Assembly: GCA_002305765.1 (NCBI GenBank)
Contig: DBQU01000048.1
Coordinates: 1-27,585, forward strand
DNA length: 27,585 nt
Reading direction: 5' to 3'
Source: Deltaproteobacteria bacterium UBA1386
GTDB taxonomy: Bacteria; Desulfobacterota; Syntrophorhabdia; Syntrophorhabdales; Syntrophorhabdaceae
Every line of letters starts with the position of its first letter. Positions within the stretch are counted from its first letter, which is position 1. Shown piece after piece: positions 14,019 through 23,077 of this stretch. The notes below the pieces were generated by a model. The model did not search any database and was not told the origin of the DNA. It was given only the letters and a program-made list of their open reading frames with translations. Both the position numbers and the translations under genes were made by a program.

Positions 14019-16747
14019 CGCTTGCACACGTTCGGGAATTTCCCGTCCCTGAGAATGTTCGTATCATACTGCCAGCACCGCTCGCACTTGTCTCCTTCGG
14101 CCCTGACGACGGTCACATCGAGCGCGGCGGCCTTGCGCACCTCGATCTGGGAGACGATGAAGACATCCTTGAGTTCGTCGCCCAGTTCCATGAGGGCCGC
14201 GTGGTCCTCATCGGGGGCGTCTATGATGACCTTTGTGTCGAGAGAGTGGCCGATCTCCTTGGCGGTGCGCTTCTCCTCGATCTTCTTGTTGGCGAGTTCC
14301 CTGATCCTCCATATCCGTTCCCACTTCTCCTCGATGACCCCGTTGATGAGGTTCCTGTCCGCGGCGGGGAACTGGGCCAGGAAAACGCTCTCCTCCGCGA
14401 CATAGCCCTTGAGATATGACCACATCTCGTCAGCCGTTGATGAAAGGACGGGCGCTATGAGCTTGACGAGAGTGGTGAGCGTCTCATACATGACGGTCTG
14501 GGATGCCCTTCGTTTCCTGGCGTCCGCGTGCTCCACGTAGATCCTGTCCTTGACGATGTCCAGATAGAGGGCGCTGAGGTCGACGGTGCAGAAATTGTGG
14601 ACCGCGTGGTAGATGGAATGCAGGGTATAGTTGTCGTAGGATTCCCTGACACGGTCGATGAGCCTCGCAAGCCGCGACAGGAGCCACCTGTCGAGGAGGG
14701 AGAGCCCTTCGTAGGGAACGGTGTCGCGGCCAGGCTCGAAGTCCTCGTTGATGTTCGCGTGGAGGAAACGCAGGGTGTTGCGGATCCGGCGGTATGTCTC
14801 CACGAGGCGGTTGATGATGTCCTTCGATATCTTGATGTCGTCGCGGTAGTCCTCGTAGGTCACCCACAGGCGCAATATCTCGGCGCCGAACTTCTCGATG
14901 ACCTCATTGGGGGCGATGACGTTCCCCAGGGACTTGGACATCTTCCTGCCCGAGCCGTCAACGACGAAACCGTGGGTCAACACCGCCTTGTAGGGGGCGT
15001 GGCCTTCATTGCCCACGGAGGTGAGCAAAGAGCTGTGGAACCATCCCCGGTGCTGGTCGCTCCCCTCGAGATAGAGGTCGGCAGGGTATTCCAACTCCCG
15101 CCTCTTCTTGCAGACGGCGGCCCAACTCACACCCGAATCGAACCATACGTCGAGGATGTCCTGTTCCTTGGAAAAGGCCGTGTTGCCGCAATGGCCGCAC
15201 TTCGTGCCGTCGGGCAGAAAGTGGGCGGCGTCCTTTTCGAACCAGACGTCCGCGCCCGATTGCCGCACGGCCTCGACGACACGCGCGAAGGACGCTTCGC
15301 TCCAGAAGGGTTCGCGACATTTTTCGCAGTAGAAGATGGTGATGGGGATGCCCCAGGTGCGCTGCCGGGAGATGCACCAGTCGGGGCGGACGGAAAGCAT
15401 GTTGTAGATCCTGTCGCGGCCCCAGGAGGGGATCCACCGCGTCCTGTCGACCTCGGCCAGGGCCTTCTGTCTCAGTCCGTGGCTGTCCATGGAGACGAAC
15501 CACTGCTCTGTCGCCCGGAATATGACGGGCTTCTTGCAGCGCCAGCAATGGGGGTAGGAGTGCTCGATTTCTTCGGTGTGGAGGAGGAGCCCCAGTTCTT
15601 TGAGCTTCTCGATGACCTTCGGATTGGCCTCCCAGACGTTCATCCCCTTGAAGAATTCCACCTCGTCTATGAAGACGCCCTTTTCATTGACGGGGGAATA
15701 GATGTCGAGGCCATACTTGAGTCCCGTCTCGTAGTCCTCTTCGCCGTGGCCCGGTGCCGTGTGGACAGCGCCCGTTCCCGTATCGGCGGCTACGTAGTCC
15801 GCGAAGATGATGACGGACTGCCGGTCGATGAAGGGATGCCTGAAGGCGAGCCCCCGAAGCGTCTCAGGGTCTATCTCCCCGATAACGCGGTATCCCGTTA
15901 TCCCCGCGCGCCGCATGACGTCCTCGAGGAGGTCTTTGAGGACGATGTAGACCTCTTTGTCGGTCTCAACGGTGACGTAGGTGAAATCTGGATGGACGGC
16001 GATGGCAAGGTTCGCGGGAAGCGTCCAGGGTGTGGTCGTCCAGATCAGCATGTGGACCGGTTTGTCGGGATAGCCCGCGAAGACCGGTTCTCTCTCGCCC
16101 GTGTAGGGGAACTTGACATATATGGAACTGGACCTCTTGGTGTCGTATTCGATCTCCGCTTCGGCGAGGGCCGTCTCGCAGCTGAGGCACCAGTAGACGG
16201 GCTTCTTCTTCCGGTAGACCTCGCCGCGGATGAAGAATTTCGCCGCCTCTTCGATGATCGTCGCCTGGTAGTCGAAATCCATGGTGATATAGGGATGGTC
16301 CCAGTCGCCGATGCCGCCGAGGCGCTTGAACTCCTCGCGCTGGATGTCTATGAACTGCCGCGCATAGGCCCGGCATTCCTTCCGGGTTTCCAGCTTGGAG
16401 AGCTCGAGCTTCTTCTGCTTGACGTTCTTCTCCACCTGGTGTTCTATGGGCAGGCCGTGGCAGTCCCATCCGGGGATATAGTCCGCCCTGTGGCCCGTCA
16501 TGAACTTTGCCTTGATGATGATGTCCTTGAGGATCTTGTTGAGGGCGGTCCCAAGGTGGATGTTGCCGTTGGCGTAAGGGGGGCCGTCATGGAGTATGAA
16601 AGCGGGGCTGTCTTTTCGCGCCTCCGTCATTTTCCGGTAGAGGTCTATCTCTTGCCAGCGGGCAAGCATGTCCTTTTCCTTGACGGGCAGGTTGCCTCTC
16701 ATGGGAAAGGGCGTCTTCGGGAGGTTCAATGTGTCTTTGTAATCCAT
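13991..16747 (-). CDS. ileS: Isoleucyl-tRNA synthetase
   Basis: The 918-residue class I synthetase charges tRNA-Ile with isoleucine. The HIGH-type motif is HLGT (64-67, in DGPPYANGNIHLGT) and KMSKS lies near 602-606. The editing (CP1) region includes TTTPWTLPANLAIAVHP and the DTGTGAVHTAPGHGEEDY block. The C-terminus has the bacterial zinc ribbon with C888, C891, C908 and C911, so this is the zinc-containing bacterial type rather than the eukaryote-like mupirocin-resistant type. It is followed by lspA with a short overlap. The 277-nt leader region upstream has a small hairpin but no T-box signature. Confidence 0.97.
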   Translation of the reverse strand: MDYKDTLNLPKTPFPMRGNLPVKEKDMLARWQEIDLYRKMTEARKDSPAFILHDGPPYANGNIHLGTALNKILKDIIIKAKFMTGHRADYIPGWDCHGLPIEHQVEKNVKQKKLELSKLETRKECRAYARQFIDIQREEFKRLGGIGDWDHPYITMDFDYQATIIEEAAKFFIRGEVYRKKKPVYWCLSCETALAEAEIEYDTKRSSSIYVKFPYTGEREPVFAGYPDKPVHMLIWTTTPWTLPANLAIAVHPDFTYVTVETDKEVYIVLKDLLEDVMRRAGITGYRVIGEIDPETLRGLAFRHPFIDRQSVIIFADYVAADTGTGAVHTAPGHGEEDYETGLKYGLDIYSPVNEKGVFIDEVEFFKGMNVWEANPKVIEKLKELGLLLHTEEIEHSYPHCWRCKKPVIFRATEQWFVSMDSHGLRQKALAEVDRTRWIPSWGRDRIYNMLSVRPDWCISRQRTWGIPITIFYCEKCREPFWSEASFARVVEAVRQSGADVWFEKDAAHFLPDGTKCGHCGNTAFSKEQDILDVWFDSGVSWAAVCKKRRELEYPADLYLEGSDQHRGWFHSSLLTSVGNEGHAPYKAVLTHGFVVDGSGRKMSKSLGNVIAPNEVIEKFGAEILRLWVTYEDYRDDIKISKDIINRLVETYRRIRNTLRFLHANINEDFEPGRDTVPYEGLSLLDRWLLSRLARLIDRVRESYDNYTLHSIYHAVHNFCTVDLSALYLDIVKDRIYVEHADARKRRASQTVMYETLTTLVKLIAPVLSSTADEMWSYLKGYVAEESVFLAQFPAADRNLINGVIEEKWERIWRIRELANKKIEEKRTAKEIGHSLDTKVIIDAPDEDHAALMELGDELKDVFIVSQIEVRKAAALDVTVVRAEGDKCERCWQYDTNILRDGKFPNVCKRCADTLSLL

Positions 16748-16775
16748 GGCGGAACAATCCTTGCTGAGATAGAAA

Positions 16776-16797
16776 GTAACCCGGCCGGGTCGGTTAC
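16776..16797 (-). promoter_or_regulatory. Hairpin in the ileS leader
   Basis: GTAACC pairs with GGTTAC around a core that contains the palindrome CCCGGCCGGG, about 30 nt ahead of the ileS start. It could influence translation or transcript stability. It does not look like a T-box or a terminator, since there is no U-run. Confidence 0.35.
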
Positions 16798-16871
16798 CTT
16801 AGGACGTTTTCTTGTGATCGGGAAATGTTCTACGTTTCAGGTTGCCGTAAACCCGCTGGATTCTAACAATC

Positions 16872-16901
16872 AAATTAGCATAGAGTGGGGTATCTATTCA
16901 A
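16872..16901 (-). promoter_or_regulatory. Candidate ileS promoter
   Basis: On the minus strand TTGAAT (16901-16896) and TAATTT (16877-16872) are 18 nt apart, and a TG sits just before the -10. The predicted leader is about 115 nt long. Confidence 0.3.
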
Positions 16902-16967
16902 GAAGAATGAAGAAAACCACAGCCCCTGAAACCCAAACAAAGAGATTACGACCAGCTTGCGTCGTCC

Positions 16968-17026
16968 CAGGGGTCCTACGCGTCCTATACGTCCCATAGG
17001 TCCTGGAGTCCTGCAGGTCCTATTCT
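16968..17026 (-). repeat. One-sided 9-nt-period GGTCCTATA-type repeat
   Basis: Read on the minus strand from the hydrolase stop, six or seven degenerate 9-nt units ending in GGAC follow (TATAGGACG, CGTAGGACC and similar; one unit has 8 nt). No facing arm is visible on the ileS side, where the sequence turns to ordinary leader. It shares the 14-mer GTCCCATAGGTCCT with 26505-26518. Confidence 0.75.
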
Positions 17027-17648
17027 ACCGCTTCGGAATGGTTTCTTTTATAAAATCGATCAGTTCCGTTTCTTTTCCGGCATAGAAATGGGTCGTATTG
17101 ATGACCTTGAGATGCTTGTCCAGGGTGGTGAGGCTCTTGTAGAGCTCATAGAGATCGTCCATGGGGGCTATGTCATCATACGTGCCGCCGACGATGAGGA
17201 TCTCCTTGCTGAAAGTCTTCAGATGGTCGTACTTGTATATAAGACACGGAAATGAAACGAGAAAAAGACTGTCGAAGTTGTCTATCCCGAGTGCCGACCT
17301 GCTGATGACCCAGGCACCGAAGGAGTAGCCCGCAAGCGTGATATGCGCATCGTCGTCAAGCTGTTCTTTCAGGACCCGGTATGCCGCGGTGGCGTCACGA
17401 ACCTCTCCGTCACCCTCGTCGTATTCGCCTTTGCTGTCTCCCACGCCCCGAAAGTTGAAGATGAGGGTCGTGAAGCCCTGCGCGGCGTACCCGTCCTCAA
17501 TGGCGCTGACAACGTTATTGTACATGTTCCCGCCGTAGAGGGGGTGGGGATGGCATATGACGACGCCCGCTTTCCTGCTCTGCCGGCGGAGCAATCCCTC
17601 GATACTCTGGTCCGATTCTATGGTGACCCTTTCTATTGACATGACCAT
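17025..17648 (-). CDS. Alpha/beta hydrolase family protein
   Basis: The 207-residue protein is a small alpha/beta hydrolase of the dienelactone-hydrolase/YfbR-like 'CocE-Esterase' style found next to housekeeping genes. HPHPLYGGNMYNN forms the oxyanion-side loop and NFRGVGDSKG is a typical strand turn. The nucleophile elbow is GYSFGA (S109), with the likely acid at D158 or D159 (GTYDDIAP) and the base at H187 (THFYAG). No signal peptide is present, so it is cytoplasmic. The substrate is unknown. The start may be either of two ATGs (17648 or 17642), both with a poor ribosome site. It is divergent from accD. Confidence 0.9.
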   Translation of the reverse strand: MVMSIERVTIESDQSIEGLLRRQSRKAGVVICHPHPLYGGNMYNNVVSAIEDGYAAQGFTTLIFNFRGVGDSKGEYDEGDGEVRDATAAYRVLKEQLDDDAHITLAGYSFGAWVISRSALGIDNFDSLFLVSFPCLIYKYDHLKTFSKEILIVGGTYDDIAPMDDLYELYKSLTTLDKHLKVINTTHFYAGKETELIDFIKETIPKR

Positions 17649-17665
17649 ACTTATTTTGGTAGTTT
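17636..17665 (+). promoter_or_regulatory. Candidate promoter of the accD-lpxH operon
   Basis: A perfect TTGACA (17636-17641) lies 18 nt ahead of TAGTTT (17660-17665), which has a TG one base before it. The accD start is 27 nt further on. The -35 overlaps the first codons of the divergent hydrolase gene. Confidence 0.35.
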
Positions 17666-17692
17666 TTCAACAAAAATTCAACAGGAAAAGTA

Positions 17693-18556
17693 ATGGGGTT
17701 ATTCAAAAAAAAGGATAAAGAGAAGAAACCTTACCGTGAAATAAATATCCAGAAAGAGATCTCCAGGGCGGAAAAGGAAGAGTCGCTCTGGAGGAAATGC
17801 AATTCCTGCCAGGAACTCCTTTACAGGAAAGAGGTCGAGCGCAACCGTCATGTCTGTCCCAAGTGTTTCTATCATTTCCCCATCTCCGTGGAGAACAGGA
17901 TAGCGCTGACCTTCGACAGGGGCAGTTTCACCGAGTTCCATGAAAAGGTCGAGCCCGTGGACTTTCTGAAGTTCAAAGACACGAAACCATACAAGACGAG
18001 ACTTGTCGAGACACAGGAAACGGCCAGGCGGCCCGACGCTCTCATGTGCGGCAGCGCGAAGATAGGGGGCATTCCCGTTCTCACCGCCATTTTCGACTTC
18101 AATTTCATGGGAGGGAGCCTCGGGAGCGTTGTGGGCGAGAAGATCACCAGGACCCTCGAGGAGGGAGCGCGGCAGAAGACCCCTGTCATCCTCTTTTGCT
18201 CGTCCGGCGGCGCAAGGATGCAGGAAGGCATCATGTCGCTCATGCAGATGTCGAAGGTCTCAGGAGCCATCTATCACCTGAAGAGCAACGGTGTTCCCTA
18301 CATAACGGTGCTCACCGATCCCACCCTCGGCGGTGTCTCTGCTAGCATGGGCATGCTCGGCGACGTCATCATCGCCGAACCGAAGGCGATGATCGGTTTC
18401 GCCGGGGAGAGGGTGATCAAGGAAACGATCAAGGCCAAGCTGCCTCCGGGGTTTCAGCGGGCGGAATATCTTCTGGAGCATGGCATGATCGACATGATCT
18501 CTTCCCGTAAAGAGCTGAAACAGACGCTTCACACGCTGCTGTCCCTGATCGCATGA
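17693..18556 (+). CDS. accD: Acetyl-CoA carboxylase carboxyltransferase subunit beta
   Basis: AccD pairs with AccA to transfer the carboxyl group from biotin to acetyl-CoA, giving malonyl-CoA for fatty-acid synthesis. The 287-residue length is typical. The N-terminal zinc ribbon is intact (C36, C39, C55, C58), and the crotonase-type core shows FDFNFMGGSLGSVVGEK, SSGGARMQEG and DPTLGGVSASMG. It is the first gene of an eight-gene, nearly gap-free operon; its stop overlaps the folC start (ATGA), a frequent accD-folC arrangement. AGGAAAAG precedes the ATG. Confidence 0.97.
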   Translation: MGLFKKKDKEKKPYREINIQKEISRAEKEESLWRKCNSCQELLYRKEVERNRHVCPKCFYHFPISVENRIALTFDRGSFTEFHEKVEPVDFLKFKDTKPYKTRLVETQETARRPDALMCGSAKIGGIPVLTAIFDFNFMGGSLGSVVGEKITRTLEEGARQKTPVILFCSSGGARMQEGIMSLMQMSKVSGAIYHLKSNGVPYITVLTDPTLGGVSASMGMLGDVIIAEPKAMIGFAGERVIKETIKAKLPPGFQRAEYLLEHGMIDMISSRKELKQTLHTLLSLIA

Positions 18557-19824
18557 ATGATGCCCGCTATGAAAGCTCGCTGGAGTACCTTTCAGGCCTC
18601 GAGAGATTCGGCTCCGTTTTTGGACTGGAGAACATCAGCAGGCTTCTCGGCGCGATAGGCGACCCTCACAGGTCCTTGAGGACGGTCCACGTCGCTGGGA
18701 CCAACGGCAAGGGGTCGGTCGCCACGATGATCTCCTGCATATTGAAGGCGGCGGGATACCGGGTGGGAAAGTACACGTCGCCCCACCTGGTCTCCTTTAC
18801 AGAGCGCATCACCGTCAACGAGGAAGAGATAGGGGAGGATGAGGTCGCCTCTCTCACGGAGCACATCCGTGAAAGGGCCCATGGGACCGGACCGGACCCA
18901 TTTTATACCTACTTCGATTTCACGACGGCGCTGGCCTTCGAGCATTTCCGGAGGGAAAAGATCGACATCGCGGTCGTGGAGACGGGCCTCGGCGGGCGAC
19001 TGGATTCGACGAATGTCATAGAACCGCTGACAACGGTCGTCACGAACGTTGCTTTTGACCACATGAAGGAACTGGGAGGGACCATCGGCAAGATCGCCGG
19101 GGAAAAGGCGGGGATCATAAAGAAAGGCGTTCCCCTGATAACGGGTGCCCGGGGCAGGGCCCTCGAGGTGCTCGAGGCTAGGGCCCGGGAGCTTGCCAGT
19201 CCGATTCACGTGCTGGGAAGGGATTTCCTTGGCAGGAAGAAGGGCGAGAGGCGTTTCTCCTACCGCGGTATCGGGTGGGATTGTGACAATATCGCCCTCA
19301 ACCTCGAGGGGGACCATCAGCTTTTCAATGCCGCCCTTGCTTTGTGTGCCGTCGAGTCCCTTTCCCGGGGCGGGTTTCGCGTCGGAGAGGACCATGTGAG
19401 AGACGCTCTGGCCTCAGTGAGATGGCAGGGGCGACTGGAGACGGTGCGCGAGCGGCCGCTCGTCATTCTCGACGGTGCACACAACCTTTCCGGGGTGCGC
19501 GCTCTGACAAGATTCCTTCGCTCCCGCTACCGGGACCGCAGGAAGGTCCTGGTCTTCGGCGTCATGCGGGACAAGCAATATGGGAGGATGCTCGAGGTCA
19601 TGAACGGCTGCGTCGATCTTGCCATACTCACGCAGCCGAACACGGAGCGTGCCCTGGAGGCCGAGAGCATGAGGGGTCTCGCCCGCAATCCCATCGTCAC
19701 GAAAGACACGAAAAGCGCCCTCAGGAAGGCGCGGCAGCTCGCCGGGGACAGGGACCTCATCCTTGTCACGGGCTCACTTTATACGATCGGAGAGGCCAAA
19801 CGGGTCGTCAATGAGATATTCTAG
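18553..19824 (+). CDS. folC: Folylpolyglutamate synthase / dihydrofolate synthase
   Basis: FolC adds glutamate to dihydropteroate and to folates, using ATP. The 423-residue protein has the Mur-ligase fold with the P-loop GTNGKGS (49-55), the Mg/ATP region ETGLGGRLDSTN, TNVAFDHMKELG with IAGEKAGIIK, and DGAHN in the C-terminal domain. Length and motifs are ordinary for the family. It overlaps accD by 4 nt and lptD by 14 nt. Confidence 0.96.
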   Translation: MNDARYESSLEYLSGLERFGSVFGLENISRLLGAIGDPHRSLRTVHVAGTNGKGSVATMISCILKAAGYRVGKYTSPHLVSFTERITVNEEEIGEDEVASLTEHIRERAHGTGPDPFYTYFDFTTALAFEHFRREKIDIAVVETGLGGRLDSTNVIEPLTTVVTNVAFDHMKELGGTIGKIAGEKAGIIKKGVPLITGARGRALEVLEARARELASPIHVLGRDFLGRKKGERRFSYRGIGWDCDNIALNLEGDHQLFNAALALCAVESLSRGGFRVGEDHVRDALASVRWQGRLETVRERPLVILDGAHNLSGVRALTRFLRSRYRDRRKVLVFGVMRDKQYGRMLEVMNGCVDLAILTQPNTERALEAESMRGLARNPIVTKDTKSALRKARQLAGDRDLILVTGSLYTIGEAKRVVNEIF

Positions 19825-21862
19825 GATCCTTGTGATGGTGATGATGTTCGCCTTTCTCCTGCCCCTCGTATCCCGGGGACAGCAGATCGGTGTCCGCGGC
19901 GGGGACGTGAAGGGTCCCGTGCAGATCATTGCCGACCAGGTGGAGCATGACCGCGCGGCCAACACGTACACCGCCCGCGGGAACGTCGAGGTCAGGGAGG
20001 CGACGCGCACCCTTTTCGCGGATTACATCTTCCTCGATGACAACACACGTGACGTTACCGCTGAAGGCAACGTCATATATGAAGACCTGGGAGACCGGAT
20101 CGAGGCCGAGCGGATGCAGCTCAATCTCGAGACCAAGAAGGGGACCCTGGAGAAGGCGCGGGTCTACATAAAGACGGGCAACGTCTATGTCAACGGCGCC
20201 GAGATCGAAAAGACCGGGGAGTCCCAGTACAAGATCAAGAAAGGGAAATTCACCACCTGCGGCTGGGACAAGCCGGAATGGACGTTCACCTCCGACGAGG
20301 TGGACATCACCGTCGAAGGGTACGCGAAGACGAAGTCCACGACGTTCCACATCCTCGGCGTCCCCGTCTTCTATATCCCCTGGGGGATCTTTCCCGTCAA
20401 GGCGCAGAGACAGTCGGGATTTCTCATACCGGAGATGGCGCTCTCTTCGGCGGATGGGGCCAAGTTCAAACTGTCCTACTTCTGGGCCATAGCAAAGGAC
20501 AAGGACGCCACGATGTCCGCCGAATACATCGAAAAGAGGGGCGTCAACCTGGGCACCCAGTTCCGCTATGCCCTGAGGGAAGACCTTAAGGGAGAGCTGG
20601 AAGGCAACATCATCAATGACAGGGATTACGGGAACACGCGATATCAGGTGAAGGCGAAGCACCAGCAGGTCTTCTTCAATGACCTTCAGTTCAAGGCCAA
20701 CGTATGGCATGTCTTCGACAACGACTATCTCAAGGATTTCGGGCAGTCCATACAGGAACGGAGCGAGAGTCAGCTCAAGTCGACGATCTTCGTGGAGAAG
20801 CCCCTGCCCCGGTCCCTCCTTACCGGCGGGGTCACACACTTCAGGAACCTTCTCGTGAAGGACAACGACACGTTGTTCCAATATTATCCCGAGGTGACGT
20901 ACTTCACCGAATACATACCTGTGTTCGGTGGAAAGATGTACCTCGACCTCAACAGCTCTCTGACCAATTTCTATCGCGACTCGGGAGGGACCTATACGCG
21001 CCTTGCCGTCGACCCGTCATTGAGACTGCCATACTCCTTCAAGGGTCTGAACACGCTTCTCAGCGGTACCCTCTACGAGACCGGCTACGCCGTCAACCGC
21101 AGCGAGGACACGGGAGGCAACAGCAACTACCGCCAGACCTTTCGCCTCGACGCTGACGCCAACATGCAGTTCATGCGGGGCTACAATACCGGCTGGTCCT
21201 GGCTGGAATCCATGCAGAGCGTGGTAAGACCGAATGTCCGGTACACATACATCCCCGGCACGGGCTACAAGGACGCACCCAAGATAGATGCCTACGACAG
21301 GATAAACCAGACGAACGCGATAACCTATTCGATCAACCATTATCTTTATGACACTTCTGGGGAGACCGGTTTCAGACGCGAGATGTCCTTTTTCGAGGTG
21401 TCCCAGACCTATGGCATCTCGGGCCATCTCGAGGAGTCCGAGCTCTACAAAGGTTCGGGTTCGCGCTTTTCCGACATCGACCTGAAATTCACCCTGTCGC
21501 CGCTGGACCATCTCAGCTTCGCGCACGAGAGTGTTTTCAGCGTCCACGGCGAAGGCGCGAAGACGTTGAGGAACACCATATCGTACCTTGTCCCCGGGGT
21601 GTACAGCGCCATTGTGGCGCACAACTACAATTCGGGGCTCAACAACGATATCTTCGTGGAGATGTTCGCCTCGTACTGGGTCTTTGAAGGAGGATACAAC
21701 ATACGGTACACGTTTATGGACAAGGACTGGATCGACACGGAGTATCGCCTGAAATACAAACCGGGCTGCTGGTCCGTGGTGTTGTCACTGTCGCAGTCCA
21801 AGAGGCCGAGGGACACGAGCTTCAAGCTCTCCTTCGATCTCACCGGCATCACATCGCGGTAG
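19811..21862 (+). CDS. lptD: LPS-assembly outer-membrane protein LptD
   Basis: LptD is the outer-membrane barrel that inserts LPS into the outer leaflet together with LptE. The 683-residue protein begins with a signal peptide (MRYSRILVMVMMFAFLLPLVSRG). The N-terminal OstA/LptA-like jellyroll follows (VQIIADQVEHDRAANTYTAR; LFADYIFLDDNTRDVTAEG), then a large barrel rich in aromatic beta strands. It is somewhat shorter than E. coli LptD (784 aa). The cysteine pairs that form the inter-domain disulphides in E. coli are not evident: the jellyroll has only one clear cysteine (TTCGWD) and the barrel one near the end. I chose the ATG at 19811 because it starts the signal peptide; it lies inside the end of folC. 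Confidence 0.9.
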   Translation: MRYSRILVMVMMFAFLLPLVSRGQQIGVRGGDVKGPVQIIADQVEHDRAANTYTARGNVEVREATRTLFADYIFLDDNTRDVTAEGNVIYEDLGDRIEAERMQLNLETKKGTLEKARVYIKTGNVYVNGAEIEKTGESQYKIKKGKFTTCGWDKPEWTFTSDEVDITVEGYAKTKSTTFHILGVPVFYIPWGIFPVKAQRQSGFLIPEMALSSADGAKFKLSYFWAIAKDKDATMSAEYIEKRGVNLGTQFRYALREDLKGELEGNIINDRDYGNTRYQVKAKHQQVFFNDLQFKANVWHVFDNDYLKDFGQSIQERSESQLKSTIFVEKPLPRSLLTGGVTHFRNLLVKDNDTLFQYYPEVTYFTEYIPVFGGKMYLDLNSSLTNFYRDSGGTYTRLAVDPSLRLPYSFKGLNTLLSGTLYETGYAVNRSEDTGGNSNYRQTFRLDADANMQFMRGYNTGWSWLESMQSVVRPNVRYTYIPGTGYKDAPKIDAYDRINQTNAITYSINHYLYDTSGETGFRREMSFFEVSQTYGISGHLEESELYKGSGSRFSDIDLKFTLSPLDHLSFAHESVFSVHGEGAKTLRNTISYLVPGVYSAIVAHNYNSGLNNDIFVEMFASYWVFEGGYNIRYTFMDKDWIDTEYRLKYKPGCWSVVLSLSQSKRPRDTSFKLSFDLTGITSR

Positions 21863-21878
21863 AAGGAGGAGGGTTCAC

Positions 21879-22625
21879 ATGAAGGGTATCATACTGGCAG
21901 GCGGTCTGGGGTCGCGTCTCGCGCCCCTCACCCGGATAACGAACAAGCATCTTCTGCCCGTGTACGACAGGCCCATGATCTACTATCCCATAGAGACCCT
22001 CATCAACGCGGGCATAACGGACATCATGATCGTGACGGGCGGCAATCACGCCGGTGATTTCCTGCGCCTCATGGGCAACGGAAAGGACTTCGGGCTCAAG
22101 CATCTCAACTACACGTACCAGGAAGGGGAGGGCGGCATCGCCGACGCCCTGTCACTGGCGGAATATTTCGCGGACGGAGAACCGGTCTGCGTCGTCCTCG
22201 GGGACAACATAATCGAAAGGAACATCATCAAGGCCGTCCAGGACTTCGAGAAACAGGGGGCAGGGGCCAAGATCATGCTCAAGGAGGTCCCCGATCCGGA
22301 AAGATTCGGCGTCGCCGAGATTACGGACGGCAGGCTTGTCAACATCGTGGAGAAGCCGAAGAGTCCCCGGAGCAACCTTGCCGTCATCGGCATCTACCTC
22401 TACGACGCGACCGTTTTTGATATCGTAAAGACCCTTAAGCCGTCCGAGCGGGGCGAGCTTGAGATCACCGATGTGAACAACGCCTACGTAAGGAACGGCA
22501 CGATGACCTGGGAGATGCTCGATGGCTGGTGGACGGACGCGGGCACCTTTGAATCCCTGCTCCGTGCCAGCGTGCTCGTTTCACAGACGGGGGCCAACAA
22601 CGTGGCCCCGGGAGAGAAACTATGA
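21879..22625 (+). CDS. rmlA: Sugar-phosphate nucleotidyltransferase, short RmlA-like
   Basis: The enzyme should couple glucose-1-phosphate to dTTP, the first step to dTDP-L-rhamnose. The nucleotide site is ILAGGLGSRLAPLT with the downstream lysine in NKHLLPVYDRPMIYYP; VVLGDNI, ERFGVAEI and EKPKSPRSNLAVIGIY follow the family. At 248 residues it lacks the roughly 40-residue C-terminal extension of classical RmlA, which carries part of the allosteric site in E. coli-type enzymes. GGAGGAGGG precedes the ATG, 16 nt after lptD. The three other rml genes directly downstream support this substrate. Confidence 0.88.
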   Translation: MKGIILAGGLGSRLAPLTRITNKHLLPVYDRPMIYYPIETLINAGITDIMIVTGGNHAGDFLRLMGNGKDFGLKHLNYTYQEGEGGIADALSLAEYFADGEPVCVVLGDNIIERNIIKAVQDFEKQGAGAKIMLKEVPDPERFGVAEITDGRLVNIVEKPKSPRSNLAVIGIYLYDATVFDIVKTLKPSERGELEITDVNNAYVRNGTMTWEMLDGWWTDAGTFESLLRASVLVSQTGANNVAPGEKL

Positions 22626-23077
22626 TAGACGGCGTGGCCATCAAGATGCTGAAGGTGATCCCCGACGAGAGGGGCAGGCTGATGGAGATCCTCCGCAGCG
22701 ACGATGAGATCTTCACGCAGTTCGGCCAGGTCTACATGACGACCACATACCCCGGGGTGGTGAAGGCGTGGCATTACCACAGGAAGCAGGACGACCTCAT
22801 CGCCTGCGTGAGGGGCATGATAAAGCTCGTCCTCTACGACGACCGCGAGGGATCGCCCACCCGGGGAGAGGTCAACGAGCTCTTTGTCGGCGACCATGAC
22901 CCCCGGCTCGTCAGGGTGCCGCGCATGGTCTATCACGGGTGGAAGTGCGTCAGCCTCGAGGAGGCCATCATCATAAACGCCCCCACCATGGTCTACGATT
23001 ACGTCGGGCCCGACGAGTTCAGGATAGACCCCCACGAGAACGACATACCCTACACCTGGGAGAGAAAAGATGGCTGA
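22622..23077 (+). CDS. rmlC: dTDP-4-dehydrorhamnose 3,5-epimerase family protein (RmlC-like)
   Basis: The 151-residue cupin is shorter than usual RmlC (about 180 aa). The block VVKAWHYHRKQDDLIACVRGMIKLVLYDDR corresponds to the RGLHYQ region of RmlC with the catalytic histidine kept. RVPRMVYHGWKCVS and the C-terminal PDEFRIDPHENDIPYTW correspond to the later family blocks. Because the RGLHYQ wording is altered, a related keto-isomerase cannot be excluded, but location between rmlA and rmlB favours the 3,5-epimerase. It overlaps rmlA by 4 nt and rmlB by 8 nt. Confidence 0.85.
   Translation: MIDGVAIKMLKVIPDERGRLMEILRSDDEIFTQFGQVYMTTTYPGVVKAWHYHRKQDDLIACVRGMIKLVLYDDREGSPTRGEVNELFVGDHDPRLVRVPRMVYHGWKCVSLEEAIIINAPTMVYDYVGPDEFRIDPHENDIPYTWERKDG

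Noticed and set aside
14528..16999. Very long open frame (823 codons) opposite ileS
   Set aside because: It is antisense to a certain ileS, has no family resemblance and is typical of GC-rich third-position bias on the complementary strand.
16748..17024. T-box riboswitch upstream of ileS
   Set aside because: No AGGGTGGNACCGCG-like T-box sequence or terminator/antiterminator pair was found, only a small hairpin.
19763..19810. TTG start 16 codons upstream of lptD
   Set aside because: The extra residues would precede a complete signal peptide, and the codon lies deep in folC.
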